Shown: positions 1 through 8,475 of the stretch, one piece after another
Position numbering within the stretch: the first letter of the stretch is position 1
Layout of the letters: each line of letters opens with the position of its first letter
From: Sphingobium sufflavum
GTDB lineage: Bacteria > Pseudomonadota > Alphaproteobacteria > Sphingomonadales > Sphingomonadaceae
Length of the DNA stretch: 64,000 nt
Assembly (NCBI RefSeq): GCF_021403115.1
Contig: NZ_JAJSSH010000006.1
Coordinates: 1 to 64,000, forward strand
Reading direction: 5' to 3'
Notes under the pieces: generated by a model
What the model saw: only the letters and a program-made list of their open reading frames with translations
Told to the model about the DNA's origin: nothing
Database searches by the model: none
Translations under genes and position numbers: made by a program

Positions 1-127
1 CGCTTGGGGGGCGCGCAGCGCCGGCCGTGGGTCCCTCCTATGGACTACCGGGACAACCGCCTGGCAACCCGAAAAGGGGGTCCCTATTGCACGCCGATAT
101 GGGGTCCCGGTTCGACGCCTATTTACA
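1..127. mobile_element. IS21-family insertion sequence, terminal end (partial)
   Basis: Read on the minus strand, a sequence starting TGTAAATAGGCGTCG begins at 127. GGGTCCC boxes lie at 29-35, 78-84 and 102-108 on the plus strand, spaced by about 24 bases or twice that. A TG...CA tip with several internal repeats is the known layout of IS21-family ends, and this particular box sequence is one I associate with IS21-like elements of alphaproteobacteria. The element body (istA/istB) would lie off the left edge. The boundary at 127/128 is placed where the neighbouring DUF817 reading frame stops matching its family. No transposase is visible here, so the family call rests on the terminal boxes alone. 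Confidence 0.6.
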
Positions 128-901
128 CAGCTTGGCGGGCGATACCAGGGTCCATCCCTCCTTCTGGCTGGGATAGAGCCATGCATTGGAGAAAGTCGCC
201 AGATTTTCCGCAAACCAGATAAACAACGCAACCAGCAGCCAGCCGATCACCAGCGGCATACAGCGATCCTCCCGCCACACGCGAAACCATATCCGCGTAC
301 GCCAGAACAACAAGCCGCCAACGCAGAACAGGAAAATGCGCAGGTCAGGCAGCCAATGATGAGCGAAAAAATTCACATAGATTGCAATGGCTAGCAACAC
401 TGTCCAGCCACGGCGTGGATAATGGCTGAAGCGGAAATCGAAAATGCGCCAGATGCGCGCGATATAGCTGCCGACAGCGGCATACATGAAGCCGGAAAAA
501 AGCGGCACTCCGCCAATCCGCAGGAAGGCCGCCTCCGGATAGATCCAGGAACCATGGGCCGTCTTGAACAATTCCATGACCGTGCCCACAACATGGAAGG
601 CGATGATAACCTTCGCCTCGTCCACCGTTTCGAGACGGGCAACCAGCATGGCGATCTGGATCGCGCAAGCCGCCAGGGTCAGGAAATCATAGCGGGCGAG
701 CATCGCATTATCGGGATAGAAAAGATGGGTGCCAAGCAACAGCACCAGCAACAAGCCACCAAACAGGCACGCCCAGGCTTGCTTGAAGCCGAACAGTAGA
801 AATTCATACAGCCAACGACGCGGCCGGGTGCGTGGCTCATACGCTTCCAGCCACCCCCGAACCGCACCAAATCGTGTCGCTGTCGCTCGTCCCTCAGCCA
901 C
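119..901 (-). CDS. DUF817 family membrane protein, C-terminus cut by an IS end
   Basis: This is a polytopic membrane protein of unknown function matching the DUF817 family, with several hydrophobic segments separated by aromatic, Trp-rich loops. The GTG start at 901 overlaps the upstream moxR stop by 8 bases, suggesting translational coupling. The family-like sequence runs to the Lys-Leu codons at 128-133. It is then followed by Cys-Lys-stop, which lies inside the IS terminal repeat, so the last native residues (probably one short helix) have been replaced. The 260-residue product may or may not still work. The longer open frame back to 952 lies inside moxR and is unlikely to be translated. 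Confidence 0.75.
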   Translation of the reverse strand: MAEGRATATRFGAVRGWLEAYEPRTRPRRWLYEFLLFGFKQAWACLFGGLLLVLLLGTHLFYPDNAMLARYDFLTLAACAIQIAMLVARLETVDEAKVIIAFHVVGTVMELFKTAHGSWIYPEAAFLRIGGVPLFSGFMYAAVGSYIARIWRIFDFRFSHYPRRGWTVLLAIAIYVNFFAHHWLPDLRIFLFCVGGLLFWRTRIWFRVWREDRCMPLVIGWLLVALFIWFAENLATFSNAWLYPSQKEGWTLVSPAKLCK

Positions 902-1736
902 CCCGGCGCGACATGAACGCCAGCCGTTCGAACAGCATGATGTCCTGCTCATTCTTCAACAACGCACCATGCAGGGGTGGGATCGCCTTCGTCGCGTCCT
1001 TGGACTGGAGCACTTCCAGCGGCATATCCTCAGATAACAGCAACTTCAGCCAGTCGAGCAGTTCAGACGTGGACGGCTTCTTCTTGAGGCCGGGCACTTC
1101 GCGCACCTCATAGAAAATCTCCAGCGCGCGACTGACCAGGATTTTCTGGATTCCGGGGAAATGCACGTCGATGATCGCGCGCATCGTGTCCGCGTCGGGG
1201 AACTTGATATAATGGAAGAAGCAACGGCGTAGGAAAGCGTCGGGCAACTCCTTCTCGTTGTTCGAGGTGATCACCACGATGGGCCGCTCGACCGCAGCAA
1301 CCGTCTCCCCCGTCTCATAGACGTGGAACGCCATCTTATCGAGTTCTTGCAACAGGTCGTTGGGGAATTCGATGTCGGCTTTGTCGATCTCGTCGATCAG
1401 CAGTACGGGCAGCCGTTCGGAGGTGAATGCCTCCCACAGCTTGCCCTTGCGGATGTAATTGGCGATGTCGTGGACGCGCTCTTCGCCCAACTGACCATCG
1501 CGCAGGCGCGCGACCGCATCATACTCATACAGGCCCTGCTGCGCCTTGGTCGTGGACTTGACATTCCATTCGATCAGCGGCGCGTTCAGCGCCTTGCTGA
1601 TCTCCTGCGCCAGCACGGTCTTGCCTGTACCCGGCTCGCCCTTGATGAGCAGCGGACGGCGCAGCAGCACGGCCGCGTTCACCGCGACCTTGAGGTCGTC
1701 CGTCGCGACATAATTATCTGTACCTTGAAAGCGCAT
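894..1736 (-). CDS. MoxR-family AAA+ ATPase
   Basis: A 280-residue AAA+ ATPase of the MoxR type. Walker A is GEPGTGKT (33-40) and Walker B is VLLIDEID (111-118). The sensor-1 region and an arginine-rich FLRRCFFHYIKFP segment follow. MoxR proteins act as chaperone-like ATPases and are usually encoded next to a von Willebrand A-domain (CoxE-like) partner that helps insert cofactors or remodel complexes. Here the next gene in the same direction is the truncated DUF817 gene and no VWA gene is in view. It could lie beyond the IS element to the left. The substrate is unknown. Confidence 0.88.
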   Translation of the reverse strand: MRFQGTDNYVATDDLKVAVNAAVLLRRPLLIKGEPGTGKTVLAQEISKALNAPLIEWNVKSTTKAQQGLYEYDAVARLRDGQLGEERVHDIANYIRKGKLWEAFTSERLPVLLIDEIDKADIEFPNDLLQELDKMAFHVYETGETVAAVERPIVVITSNNEKELPDAFLRRCFFHYIKFPDADTMRAIIDVHFPGIQKILVSRALEIFYEVREVPGLKKKPSTSELLDWLKLLLSEDMPLEVLQSKDATKAIPPLHGALLKNEQDIMLFERLAFMSRRGG

Positions 1737-1912
1737 GCCCGGCCGTCTCCGATGGATGTTCCCACCGGATTAGAAAGGCTGACCTTGTTGTGCAAGTGCG
1801 AGCGCGCCCCCGCGCGCCGACTTGAACCTGACAGGGAATATGCGCGCCCGTCGCCAGTGTCGACGCTCAGCACGTCACATAGGGTCGCCTGCCATGGCTT
1901 CGACGTCGTGGC

Positions 1913-2596
1913 TTATTCCGCCGACACCGCCCGCACCTGCGACCGGGCCTGAAGCAGATCCCAGACACCACGATGCTGGCCCAGCAACTGGCTGGCACCA
2001 AATTGCACCGCGCGGCCGATGGGATGATCCTGTTCCAATATATCGAGCACGGCATAGGTTTCCTGCGCCGACGGCAACTGCGACTCGCGTGGCTCGATAC
2101 CCAGACGCGCCGCCCCGATATTCAGGATCGCCCGGATCGCCTCCCAGTCGAGAACCAGCGCCATGGCCGCACCGATGGCACAGCCGCGCCGGTCCGACTG
2201 GGCCAGCATGTCGAGCGCGCGGCACTGCTGCGCCACGATGGTCGTCACCTGATCCTGCCCGGACGTGCTGGGCAGTGGTCCCGCCGCCACGACGATGGCG
2301 TTGAGATAGAGCCGTTCCCGGCTGAACCCGTCCACCGCGCGCACGACCCAGTCACGGGCGGCATTGTCGGCGATCCGCGTTGCGGCATGGTCGATCACGC
2401 CCGGCACATGGCCGTGCAGCAGGCTGAGATGATGAACGGCATCGGCAAAATCCACCGCTTTGCGGGCAAAGCTGTCCGCCTCACGGGCGATGGCGCCAGC
2501 GCAATAGCCATGGCCCGCGGTGCCTTCGCGGGCGACCAGATTCTCGACCAGCTCCGCCGTGGTGTTCACCATCCGGAATGGGGAGTGCATGTCCAT
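1913..2596 (-). CDS. conserved sphingomonad protein of unknown function (DUF6975-like)
   Basis: This 227-residue soluble protein has no catalytic motif I recognise. It is mostly helical and alanine-rich, with His/Asp-containing stretches such as HHLSLLHGHVPGVIDHAA. I recall similar proteins only from sphingomonads, possibly the family named DUF6975. The ATG at 2596 is chosen because AAGAGG sits 7 bases upstream and the sequence before it (to 2653) is not protein-like. It lies upstream of moxR in the same direction with a gap of about 175 bases. A role cannot be inferred from the neighbours. Confidence 0.7.
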   Translation of the reverse strand: MDMHSPFRMVNTTAELVENLVAREGTAGHGYCAGAIAREADSFARKAVDFADAVHHLSLLHGHVPGVIDHAATRIADNAARDWVVRAVDGFSRERLYLNAIVVAAGPLPSTSGQDQVTTIVAQQCRALDMLAQSDRRGCAIGAAMALVLDWEAIRAILNIGAARLGIEPRESQLPSAQETYAVLDILEQDHPIGRAVQFGASQLLGQHRGVWDLLQARSQVRAVSAE

Positions 2597-2764
2597 CGCA
2601 AACCTCTTGTATGCCGGTGTCGCCTGTCCGCAATCACCAGCTCGTCCCCGCACTTGGTATAGCGGCGGCAGCGTAAACGAGGGGTTTATGATAGTGTCCG
2701 ATTATAGGACGTAAGTCGTAGAAAATGCATAAAAAATATTCGGTTCACCCGATTTTACCGGGTT

Positions 2765-3550
2765 TTACCAATCCCGCACGCGCAGATTTTCCTGCATCAT
2801 CCGACGCCTGTCGAACCGGCCCGCCAGAAAGCGGTAGAAGAACCAGTCCTTCGTCGCGAATGGCGTGAGATGATAGAGTATCCGCTCCCACAGCGACCAG
2901 CGGACATGCGCGTTCGCACCCCGTCGGGGCGACGGTAGGCACCACAGGTCGGTCGACCCCGTTGCGCGACCTTGATGAAAGATGCGCTGCATCAGTTCAT
3001 GGTCATACAGGACATAGGGCCAGCGAGCGCTCATAGGGCCACCGGCGGCGCGCAGGGCATCGGTGCGGAAACATTGGCCGTAGGAACCGACATGCCCTTG
3101 CCGCGACAGCAGCAACTGCGTCGCCTTCATGCGGATGCGGCGCAGTCGGCCCTCACGCGATTCCGGGGCGCAATAAACGTCGATGGCCTGTGCGGCGACA
3201 TGATGGCCATCGGCCAGCAATCGCTCGGCCTCGGCCAGATAATGAAGCGGGTAGACGGTGTCGGCATCCCAGAAACAGACGTAGGGCGTCGTGACCGCCG
3301 AAAAGCCCTTGTCCAGCGCGAACAGATGGCCGGGGCGATCTTCCCGCAAATAGACGACCTCAACATGGGGAGCGCCCGACAGGATGCGGCGACACAATGC
3401 TTCCGTGCCGTCGCTGGACTTGTTGTCGACCAGGATGAGGCGGAAGCGCGTGCCGGTCTGGGCGATCGCTGACTCGATGGTCCCCTGAATGAAGTCGATT
3501 TCATTATAATAGGGGACGATGACCGACCAGGCCGGCTGCGCTTCCGTCAT
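2765..3550 (-). CDS. family 2 glycosyltransferase
   Basis: A 261-residue GT-A fold glycosyltransferase. The N-terminus has the family 2 start WSVIVPYYNE, followed by the nucleotide-binding LVDNKSSDGT and the metal-binding DAD triplet in the FWDADTVYP region. Family 2 enzymes move a sugar from a nucleotide donor to polysaccharide, lipid or protein acceptors. There is no transmembrane anchor, so it is probably cytoplasmic or peripheral. It is not in a recognisable polysaccharide cluster; YceI lies upstream in the same direction with a 10-base gap, so the two may be co-transcribed. Donor and acceptor are unknown. Confidence 0.85.
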   Translation of the reverse strand: MTEAQPAWSVIVPYYNEIDFIQGTIESAIAQTGTRFRLILVDNKSSDGTEALCRRILSGAPHVEVVYLREDRPGHLFALDKGFSAVTTPYVCFWDADTVYPLHYLAEAERLLADGHHVAAQAIDVYCAPESREGRLRRIRMKATQLLLSRQGHVGSYGQCFRTDALRAAGGPMSARWPYVLYDHELMQRIFHQGRATGSTDLWCLPSPRRGANAHVRWSLWERILYHLTPFATKDWFFYRFLAGRFDRRRMMQENLRVRDW

Positions 3551-3560
3551 GATGGGTGGA

Positions 3561-4190
3561 TCAGCCCTGCTTTTCGAAGGCGACGGTCAGGTCGATCAGC
3601 ACGGGATCGGGCACCAGCGGCAGGCCATAGGCGATGCCATAATCACCGCGATTGACCTTGCCCGTGGCGTGGAAACCAACAGTTTCCCGGCCGCCGGCCT
3701 GCGGAAAGCCCTTGCCCGCGCCAACGAAGCTGGCATCCAGCGTCACCGGCTTGGTGATCCCCTTGATGGTCAGGTTGCCCACGATCACCGCCTTGGTGCC
3801 CGTAACATTGACCGAGGTCGAAACGAATCGCGCTTCGGGATATTTTGCAGCGTCGAAGAAGTCCGCGCCGGACAGATGCTTGGTCAGGGCAGCACTGGCC
3901 GTGGAGAGCGAGGCGATGGGGATGGTAACGTCCAGCTTGGCATTGGCGGGCTTGGCAGGATCGAGGACCAGCGATCCCTTGACGTCACCGAACTGCCCGA
4001 AATAATCGTTGAAGCCCATATGGTTGACGCGCCAACCAACCAGCGTGTGCGACGGGTCGGTGGCATATGTCCCGGCGGTGACGCGCTTGGGATCGGGCTT
4101 GCCGGGCGCTTCGGTGGGCATCTGTGCGACGATCGGTGCAGCGGCGGCCGCCAGAATGGCCAGAGCAATCAAGCTTTTGGTCTTCTTCAT
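3561..4190 (-). CDS. YceI family periplasmic protein
   Basis: The protein is about 209 residues with a typical signal peptide (Lys-Lys-Thr-Lys start, hydrophobic core, Ala-rich cleavage region ending near Val-Ala-Gln). The mature part matches the YceI lipocalin-like fold: TYATDPSHTLVGWRVNHMGF near the N-terminus and the later beta strands with FPQAGGRETVGFHATGKVNR. YceI proteins bind polyisoprenoids or other amphiphiles in the periplasm; the ligand here is unknown. Two ATG codons occur in tandem (4193 and 4190). GGGAG lies 6 bases before the second, so 4190 is preferred. Confidence 0.88.
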   Translation of the reverse strand: MKKTKSLIALAILAAAAAPIVAQMPTEAPGKPDPKRVTAGTYATDPSHTLVGWRVNHMGFNDYFGQFGDVKGSLVLDPAKPANAKLDVTIPIASLSTASAALTKHLSGADFFDAAKYPEARFVSTSVNVTGTKAVIVGNLTIKGITKPVTLDASFVGAGKGFPQAGGRETVGFHATGKVNRGDYGIAYGLPLVPDPVLIDLTVAFEKQG

Positions 4191-4342
4191 CATAATCTCC
4201 CTAGCCCCCCGGCGCGAACCATCTAGGGCGCTTGGCGGGATTAGGGAAGTAGGCAGGTCGATGTGCCTGCCATTAGCGGCGGGGGCATACGCTCACTCCG
4301 CTGCCAGAACGAGCAATGATCTGCTAAGGAAGCCCCCCTCCC

Positions 4343-6619
4343 CTATGCCACCCGCAGCCGCTCGATAGCCTGCGCCAGCGCCACATAGAGCTTGCCGAGG
4401 TCCGACGACAGCAGCGCGATAGCCAGGCTATGACCACGGCGCGCCTCCAGCACATCGGCCAGCATCTGCTCGAACTCCTCGACATAGCGGTTCACATGCT
4501 CGCGGAAGGCCGGGTCGATCTCATAACGGGCATGGACCTGCTTGAGGTCGCCACCGCTCAGCAGACGCACCGCGCGGCGGGAGAAGAGGCTCTTGTCACC
4601 GCTGAGGTAGGACGCCCATTCCTTCTGCCCGATGTCCTGATTGAGCCATTTGGTCACGTCGATGGCGCTGTCGTTCAGCGCGGCAATGATCTGCGCCGAC
4701 CGTTCGGCGATATGGTCGCGGCCGCGCGCATCCTCTATCTGGCGGGCCTGCGCCATACGGCTTTCCAGGTCGGTGGCGGTATCGGTGATCGCCATCATCT
4801 CGCGCATCAGATGGTCGGTCGCGCGATGTGCGGATTTCACCGCATTGTCCGCAATCTCGGCAATCTGCGCGATCTGCGAGTTAACCTTCTTGCTGATGGC
4901 GTTGTCCAGCGCCGCACCGCTGCCCCGTGCGAGCGCGTCGGTGGTCCGCGCAACGATGGTGTTGATGGCATCCTCGGCATGGCGGGCGGACTGCTCCGCT
5001 TCTTCCCGCACCCGCGCCATGGTGGCGACCAGTTGCGGCGCCCTTGTCTCGACGATCTGCGCCATCGCAGCGGCGCTTTCGTCCAGAGCGGCGCGCATGA
5101 TCGCGATTTCCGCCGTCTGGCGCGCCACGCTGCTGTCGCCCGCGCGGATGCTGGCCTCGACGGCCTGACTCTGCGCGATCAGCGTGTCGCTGGCTTGTTC
5201 CAGATGACGCGCTGCGGCGTCGGCGGTGCCCGCCATGCCCTCCGCCAGCGCGGCGGCTTCGCCCAGTTTCGCCTCCGTCGCGGACAGGCGCAGGTCGAAA
5301 CGGCCCAGCGCCGCGGGCAGGCTCTCGTCAATCTCGCGAATATTGGAATCGAGGGCGAGGAGCAGCGTCTCGACCCGCTCGATCAGATGCGCCGCGCCCT
5401 GATTGCTCGTCTGCAAGGCACCACCAACCCGCTCCGCCTGCGCGCTGAGCGCCGAGAGATGGCTGGCGATGCGCGCCTGCCCGCCGTCCGAATCCTGTTC
5501 CAGCGCGCCGATGCGCCGGGCGACGCCATCCACGGCCTCAGCCAGCAGCTGCACATGGGCGGTGCTGCGGTCTCCCTGCTCGCCCAGTGCGGTCAGCGCC
5601 GCCATATGCTGCTGCAACCCGTCACGCGCCGTCGTCATCGCGCCCCGCGCATGCTCCAGGATCAGTTCGACCCGCGCCGACGCCAGGTCGGCCATGGCGT
5701 TGAGTTCGTCGCTGGTCGCGCGGGTCGCCTCCTGCAAAGATCCCAGCCGGTCGACGGTGGCGTCGTGCGACTGGGTGATCTGGAGCCGCGCCTCCTCCGC
5801 CACGATGGCCGCATTGCGGAGTTGCTCCTCCAGCACCCCGCCCTGCCGCGCCAGTTCCGCGCTGCTCTGCCCCAAGGTGCGGGATAGGCCGGTCAGGCGG
5901 CTCTCCAGCCCCGGTACGCTCTGGTCGATGGCATTGACCAGCGCCAGCGCCTCCGACGCAGCATCCCCGGACGAGCGCAGCGCCTTCTCCGCGCTGTTCG
6001 ACTGCGCCTCGATGCGCCGGGCAGCGGCCAGCAATGTCTCCGCACTGCCTTCCGACAACAGGCTACTGTTGAGCGATTGCTGGTCGAGCGCGCTATAAGC
6101 CTGATGGAGGCGCGCTTCCGCTGCCGCCAGATATTCCAGCGATCGGTCGGCGCGTTCCGCCACCCCTTGCGTATAGTCGGTCCAGCGCATCACCGGATCG
6201 GCGCTCCGCCGCGCCACTATGGCCCACAGGATAAATAGCAACAGCAGGGGGGTAGCGACGGCGGCAACGGTCAACAGCGATGACGCAGCGGCCACGGGAG
6301 CAAGACCTGGGATCAACGCCCATGCCGCGCCCGCCGCCCACAACAAGCCCACCATCAGGATCGCGATGCCCGTGAACAACCGACCGCGCGCCTGCGTCGC
6401 CGCGCGCTCCTCCATTTCCAACGGGTCATGGGACGGGATCGGCGCTTCAACCGCATGGGATGCAAAATGCGAATCGTCGACCGAACGCACCGATCCATCC
6501 GTTGCGGCACGGTCGAGCGGATCGGACTCGCGCATGGCGTTCACCAGATCGGCCCATTTTGCGCTGATGGACTCTTCGCCGGGCAATTTGTCATCGCCCG
6601 GCAATCTCGGCTTGTTCAT
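4343..6619 (-). CDS. large membrane-anchored coiled-coil protein of unknown function
   Basis: A 758-residue protein with three parts. A charged, probably cytoplasmic head covers residues 1-80. Two closely spaced hydrophobic helices (about 82-104 and 108-136) follow. The last part is a very long Ala/Glu/Gln/Arg-rich helical region of about 600 residues that should form coiled coils. No enzyme motif is visible. The composition resembles apolipoprotein-like or chemoreceptor-like helical stalks, but no HAMP domain or receptor signalling tip is apparent. The ATG at 6619 has GGGGCGG upstream; a GTG at 6631 is an alternative. It is transcribed away from the 7215-10928 cassette and separated from it by about 595 bases. 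A structural or envelope role is a guess. Confidence 0.72.
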   Translation of the reverse strand: MNKPRLPGDDKLPGEESISAKWADLVNAMRESDPLDRAATDGSVRSVDDSHFASHAVEAPIPSHDPLEMEERAATQARGRLFTGIAILMVGLLWAAGAAWALIPGLAPVAAASSLLTVAAVATPLLLLFILWAIVARRSADPVMRWTDYTQGVAERADRSLEYLAAAEARLHQAYSALDQQSLNSSLLSEGSAETLLAAARRIEAQSNSAEKALRSSGDAASEALALVNAIDQSVPGLESRLTGLSRTLGQSSAELARQGGVLEEQLRNAAIVAEEARLQITQSHDATVDRLGSLQEATRATSDELNAMADLASARVELILEHARGAMTTARDGLQQHMAALTALGEQGDRSTAHVQLLAEAVDGVARRIGALEQDSDGGQARIASHLSALSAQAERVGGALQTSNQGAAHLIERVETLLLALDSNIREIDESLPAALGRFDLRLSATEAKLGEAAALAEGMAGTADAAARHLEQASDTLIAQSQAVEASIRAGDSSVARQTAEIAIMRAALDESAAAMAQIVETRAPQLVATMARVREEAEQSARHAEDAINTIVARTTDALARGSGAALDNAISKKVNSQIAQIAEIADNAVKSAHRATDHLMREMMAITDTATDLESRMAQARQIEDARGRDHIAERSAQIIAALNDSAIDVTKWLNQDIGQKEWASYLSGDKSLFSRRAVRLLSGGDLKQVHARYEIDPAFREHVNRYVEEFEQMLADVLEARRGHSLAIALLSSDLGKLYVALAQAIERLRVA

Positions 6620-7214
6620 AATCCGCCCCACAGTCCCTTTACGCGTCCATGCGTCGGATCGGGTCCACGCACAGACCTATCATATTTTGACGCCGCCTGA
6701 GAACAGATGGCCCGGCGCCCATAGTCATCCCTGTCGCCGCTGTCCCGCCACCATGGCACCGTCCCATCGCTTCGTTGCGATTGTCGGCGACGCCCGGTGA
6801 GGGTCACGGATTGTGCTGGGCCTGCAACGGCATAGGCGCACCCCGACGGGGACCGCGCCATGTCCCTGAATGGCACAGGGCGATGGGATGCTTCAAGGGA
6901 CTTTGATCGGTCTGCGCGGGTTCGCGGCAGGGTATCTGGCGAGGCGGGCGGAGGATACGACCAGCGGGTGATTCAGCATGCGCCCATGAACGTCGACATC
7001 CCATCGAAAAACACCAAAACCGCCGCAATGCTTCATGTGAAAACGCAACGATTGGCCAGGACCGGCATAACAAAAAGCCAGCGCCTCATACTATAGTGGG
7101 GCATATCAGACAGGCACCGGGGCCATCGCCGTGCATCAACCATCCTTGCAATCGCACGGCTGGTCGGTAAACAGAATGCGAACCTCACGATTTCAGGGCG
7201 GAAATATCCCGGAT
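6620..7214. other. intergenic region between divergent genes
   Basis: About 595 bases separate the divergent genes at 4343-6619 and 7215-8414. Short open frames exist on both strands but none shows protein-like composition or a convincing ribosome binding site. No tRNA, terminator or strong palindrome was found. The two divergent promoters should lie here. A TACTAT at about 7090 could be a -10 box for the rightward unit, but no matching -35 is obvious. Confidence 0.4.
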
Positions 7215-8414
7215 ATGGCCCTTGTCGCCTTACTCAGCGCACGCAGCATGACCGAAGCTGGACAGGGTGGCATTGCCCTGCGGCGGCGTGGCGAACTGAC
7301 CTTCGCCGGACAGAGCATCGTGGAATATCAGGCGCGGCAGGCCCATGCCGCAGGCGCGGGCCACGCCCTCATCCTGGTGGACGACATCAGCCCGGTGCTG
7401 ACCGCGACCGTGGATAGGCTGGCGGCGGACGGCATCCATGCCACACTGATCCGCGACATGCCCACGCTCAGCCGGATGATCGGCGCAACTGACCAATTGC
7501 TGCTGATCGGCGACGGCCACATCGTGCCGGAGAGTCATATCGAACTGCTGGCCCATAATGACCATGCCGCGTTGCTGGCGATCCCGGCCGGCCCGGCCAC
7601 CCGCTCCTTCGAACGGATCGACGCGGAACAGATGTGGGGCGGCGCGCTCCTGGCACCCGCCGCCATGTTGCTGCGGATCATGGACATGCTGGGCGATTGG
7701 GATGTGCCACTCACCCTGTTGCGGACCGCCGTGCAGGACGGCAGCGCCCGCATGCAGTGCGAAATGGCCGACGTATTCGACGGGCGGATCACCGTCGCCA
7801 CGACACAGGCGGCGGCCGACGCCGCGACGGATGCACTGGCCCGCACGCCCCAGCGCGGCACCGAGAATGGCGGCGACATCGACGACTGGCCGGTCGGCGC
7901 CCCCGCTGCGCGGATTGTGCCCTTCGCCATCCGCCACGGCATCGCCTCCACCATGGTCCGCAACATCGCTATCGGGCTGGGTCTGCTGGGCCTCGTCGCG
8001 ATTCTGGGCGGGCTGGTGATGCTGGGCTGCCTGCTCGCCTTTTTCGGGCTGGTGGCGGATCGGGTGGCCGGGCAGCTCGACCGGCTGTTGCGCCTCGCCA
8101 TGGGCACGCGCCCGCTCGACCATGCGATGGGGGTGATCGCGCTGCTCGTGCTACTGGCGACGGGGATCATCCATGGCGATGGCGGGCCATTGGGCGCGGC
8201 TGGGGCAACCCTGTGCGTCGGCCTGATCGCGCTCAACATCCTTATCCGGCGCAGGGGGATCGGCGGCGACGTGCCGGAAGTGCTGAAGTTCGCCCCCGGC
8301 ACCGCCCTGCTGCTGCTGGCGCTGGGCGGCCTGTTGAACGCGACAGGCACAATGTTCGCCATCTGCGCGCTCCTCGCCTTCGCCAGTCATGCGAACCAGC
8401 TGCTGCGCGCCTGA
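7215..8414 (+). CDS. degenerate nucleotidyltransferase-like protein with C-terminal membrane domain
   Basis: About 399 residues. The N-terminal 200 residues look like a nucleotidyltransferase fold: AGQSIVEYQARQAHAAGAGH followed by LLLIGDGHIVPESHIELL recall the central part of NTP-transferases. The glycine-rich GxGxRL signature at the start is missing. The C-terminal half has several hydrophobic helices. One segment, DRVAGQLDRL (282-291), recalls the CDP-alcohol phosphotransferase motif DxxDGxxAR with two key residues changed. It may descend from a fused sugar- or inositol-phosphate cytidylyltransferase/CDP-alcohol transferase that lost activity. The start is uncertain (ATG 7131 or 7176 also possible). 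The gene is 61 bases upstream of the next. Confidence 0.6.
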   Translation: MALVALLSARSMTEAGQGGIALRRRGELTFAGQSIVEYQARQAHAAGAGHALILVDDISPVLTATVDRLAADGIHATLIRDMPTLSRMIGATDQLLLIGDGHIVPESHIELLAHNDHAALLAIPAGPATRSFERIDAEQMWGGALLAPAAMLLRIMDMLGDWDVPLTLLRTAVQDGSARMQCEMADVFDGRITVATTQAAADAATDALARTPQRGTENGGDIDDWPVGAPAARIVPFAIRHGIASTMVRNIAIGLGLLGLVAILGGLVMLGCLLAFFGLVADRVAGQLDRLLRLAMGTRPLDHAMGVIALLVLLATGIIHGDGGPLGAAGATLCVGLIALNILIRRRGIGGDVPEVLKFAPGTALLLLALGGLLNATGTMFAICALLAFASHANQLLRA

Positions 8415-8475
8415 TCCACCTGAAATTAATGCGGTTTAGGGCGTTTTAACCTCATCCCCGTAGGATGGGCTGGTC

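Noticed and set aside
4-222. 72-codon open frame over the left edge
   Set aside because: It crosses the IS end into the antisense of DUF817 and has no protein-like composition.
2745-2775. Intrinsic terminator after the glycosyltransferase gene
   Set aside because: Only a 4-base CCCG/CGGG stem with T on the wrong strand for that gene.
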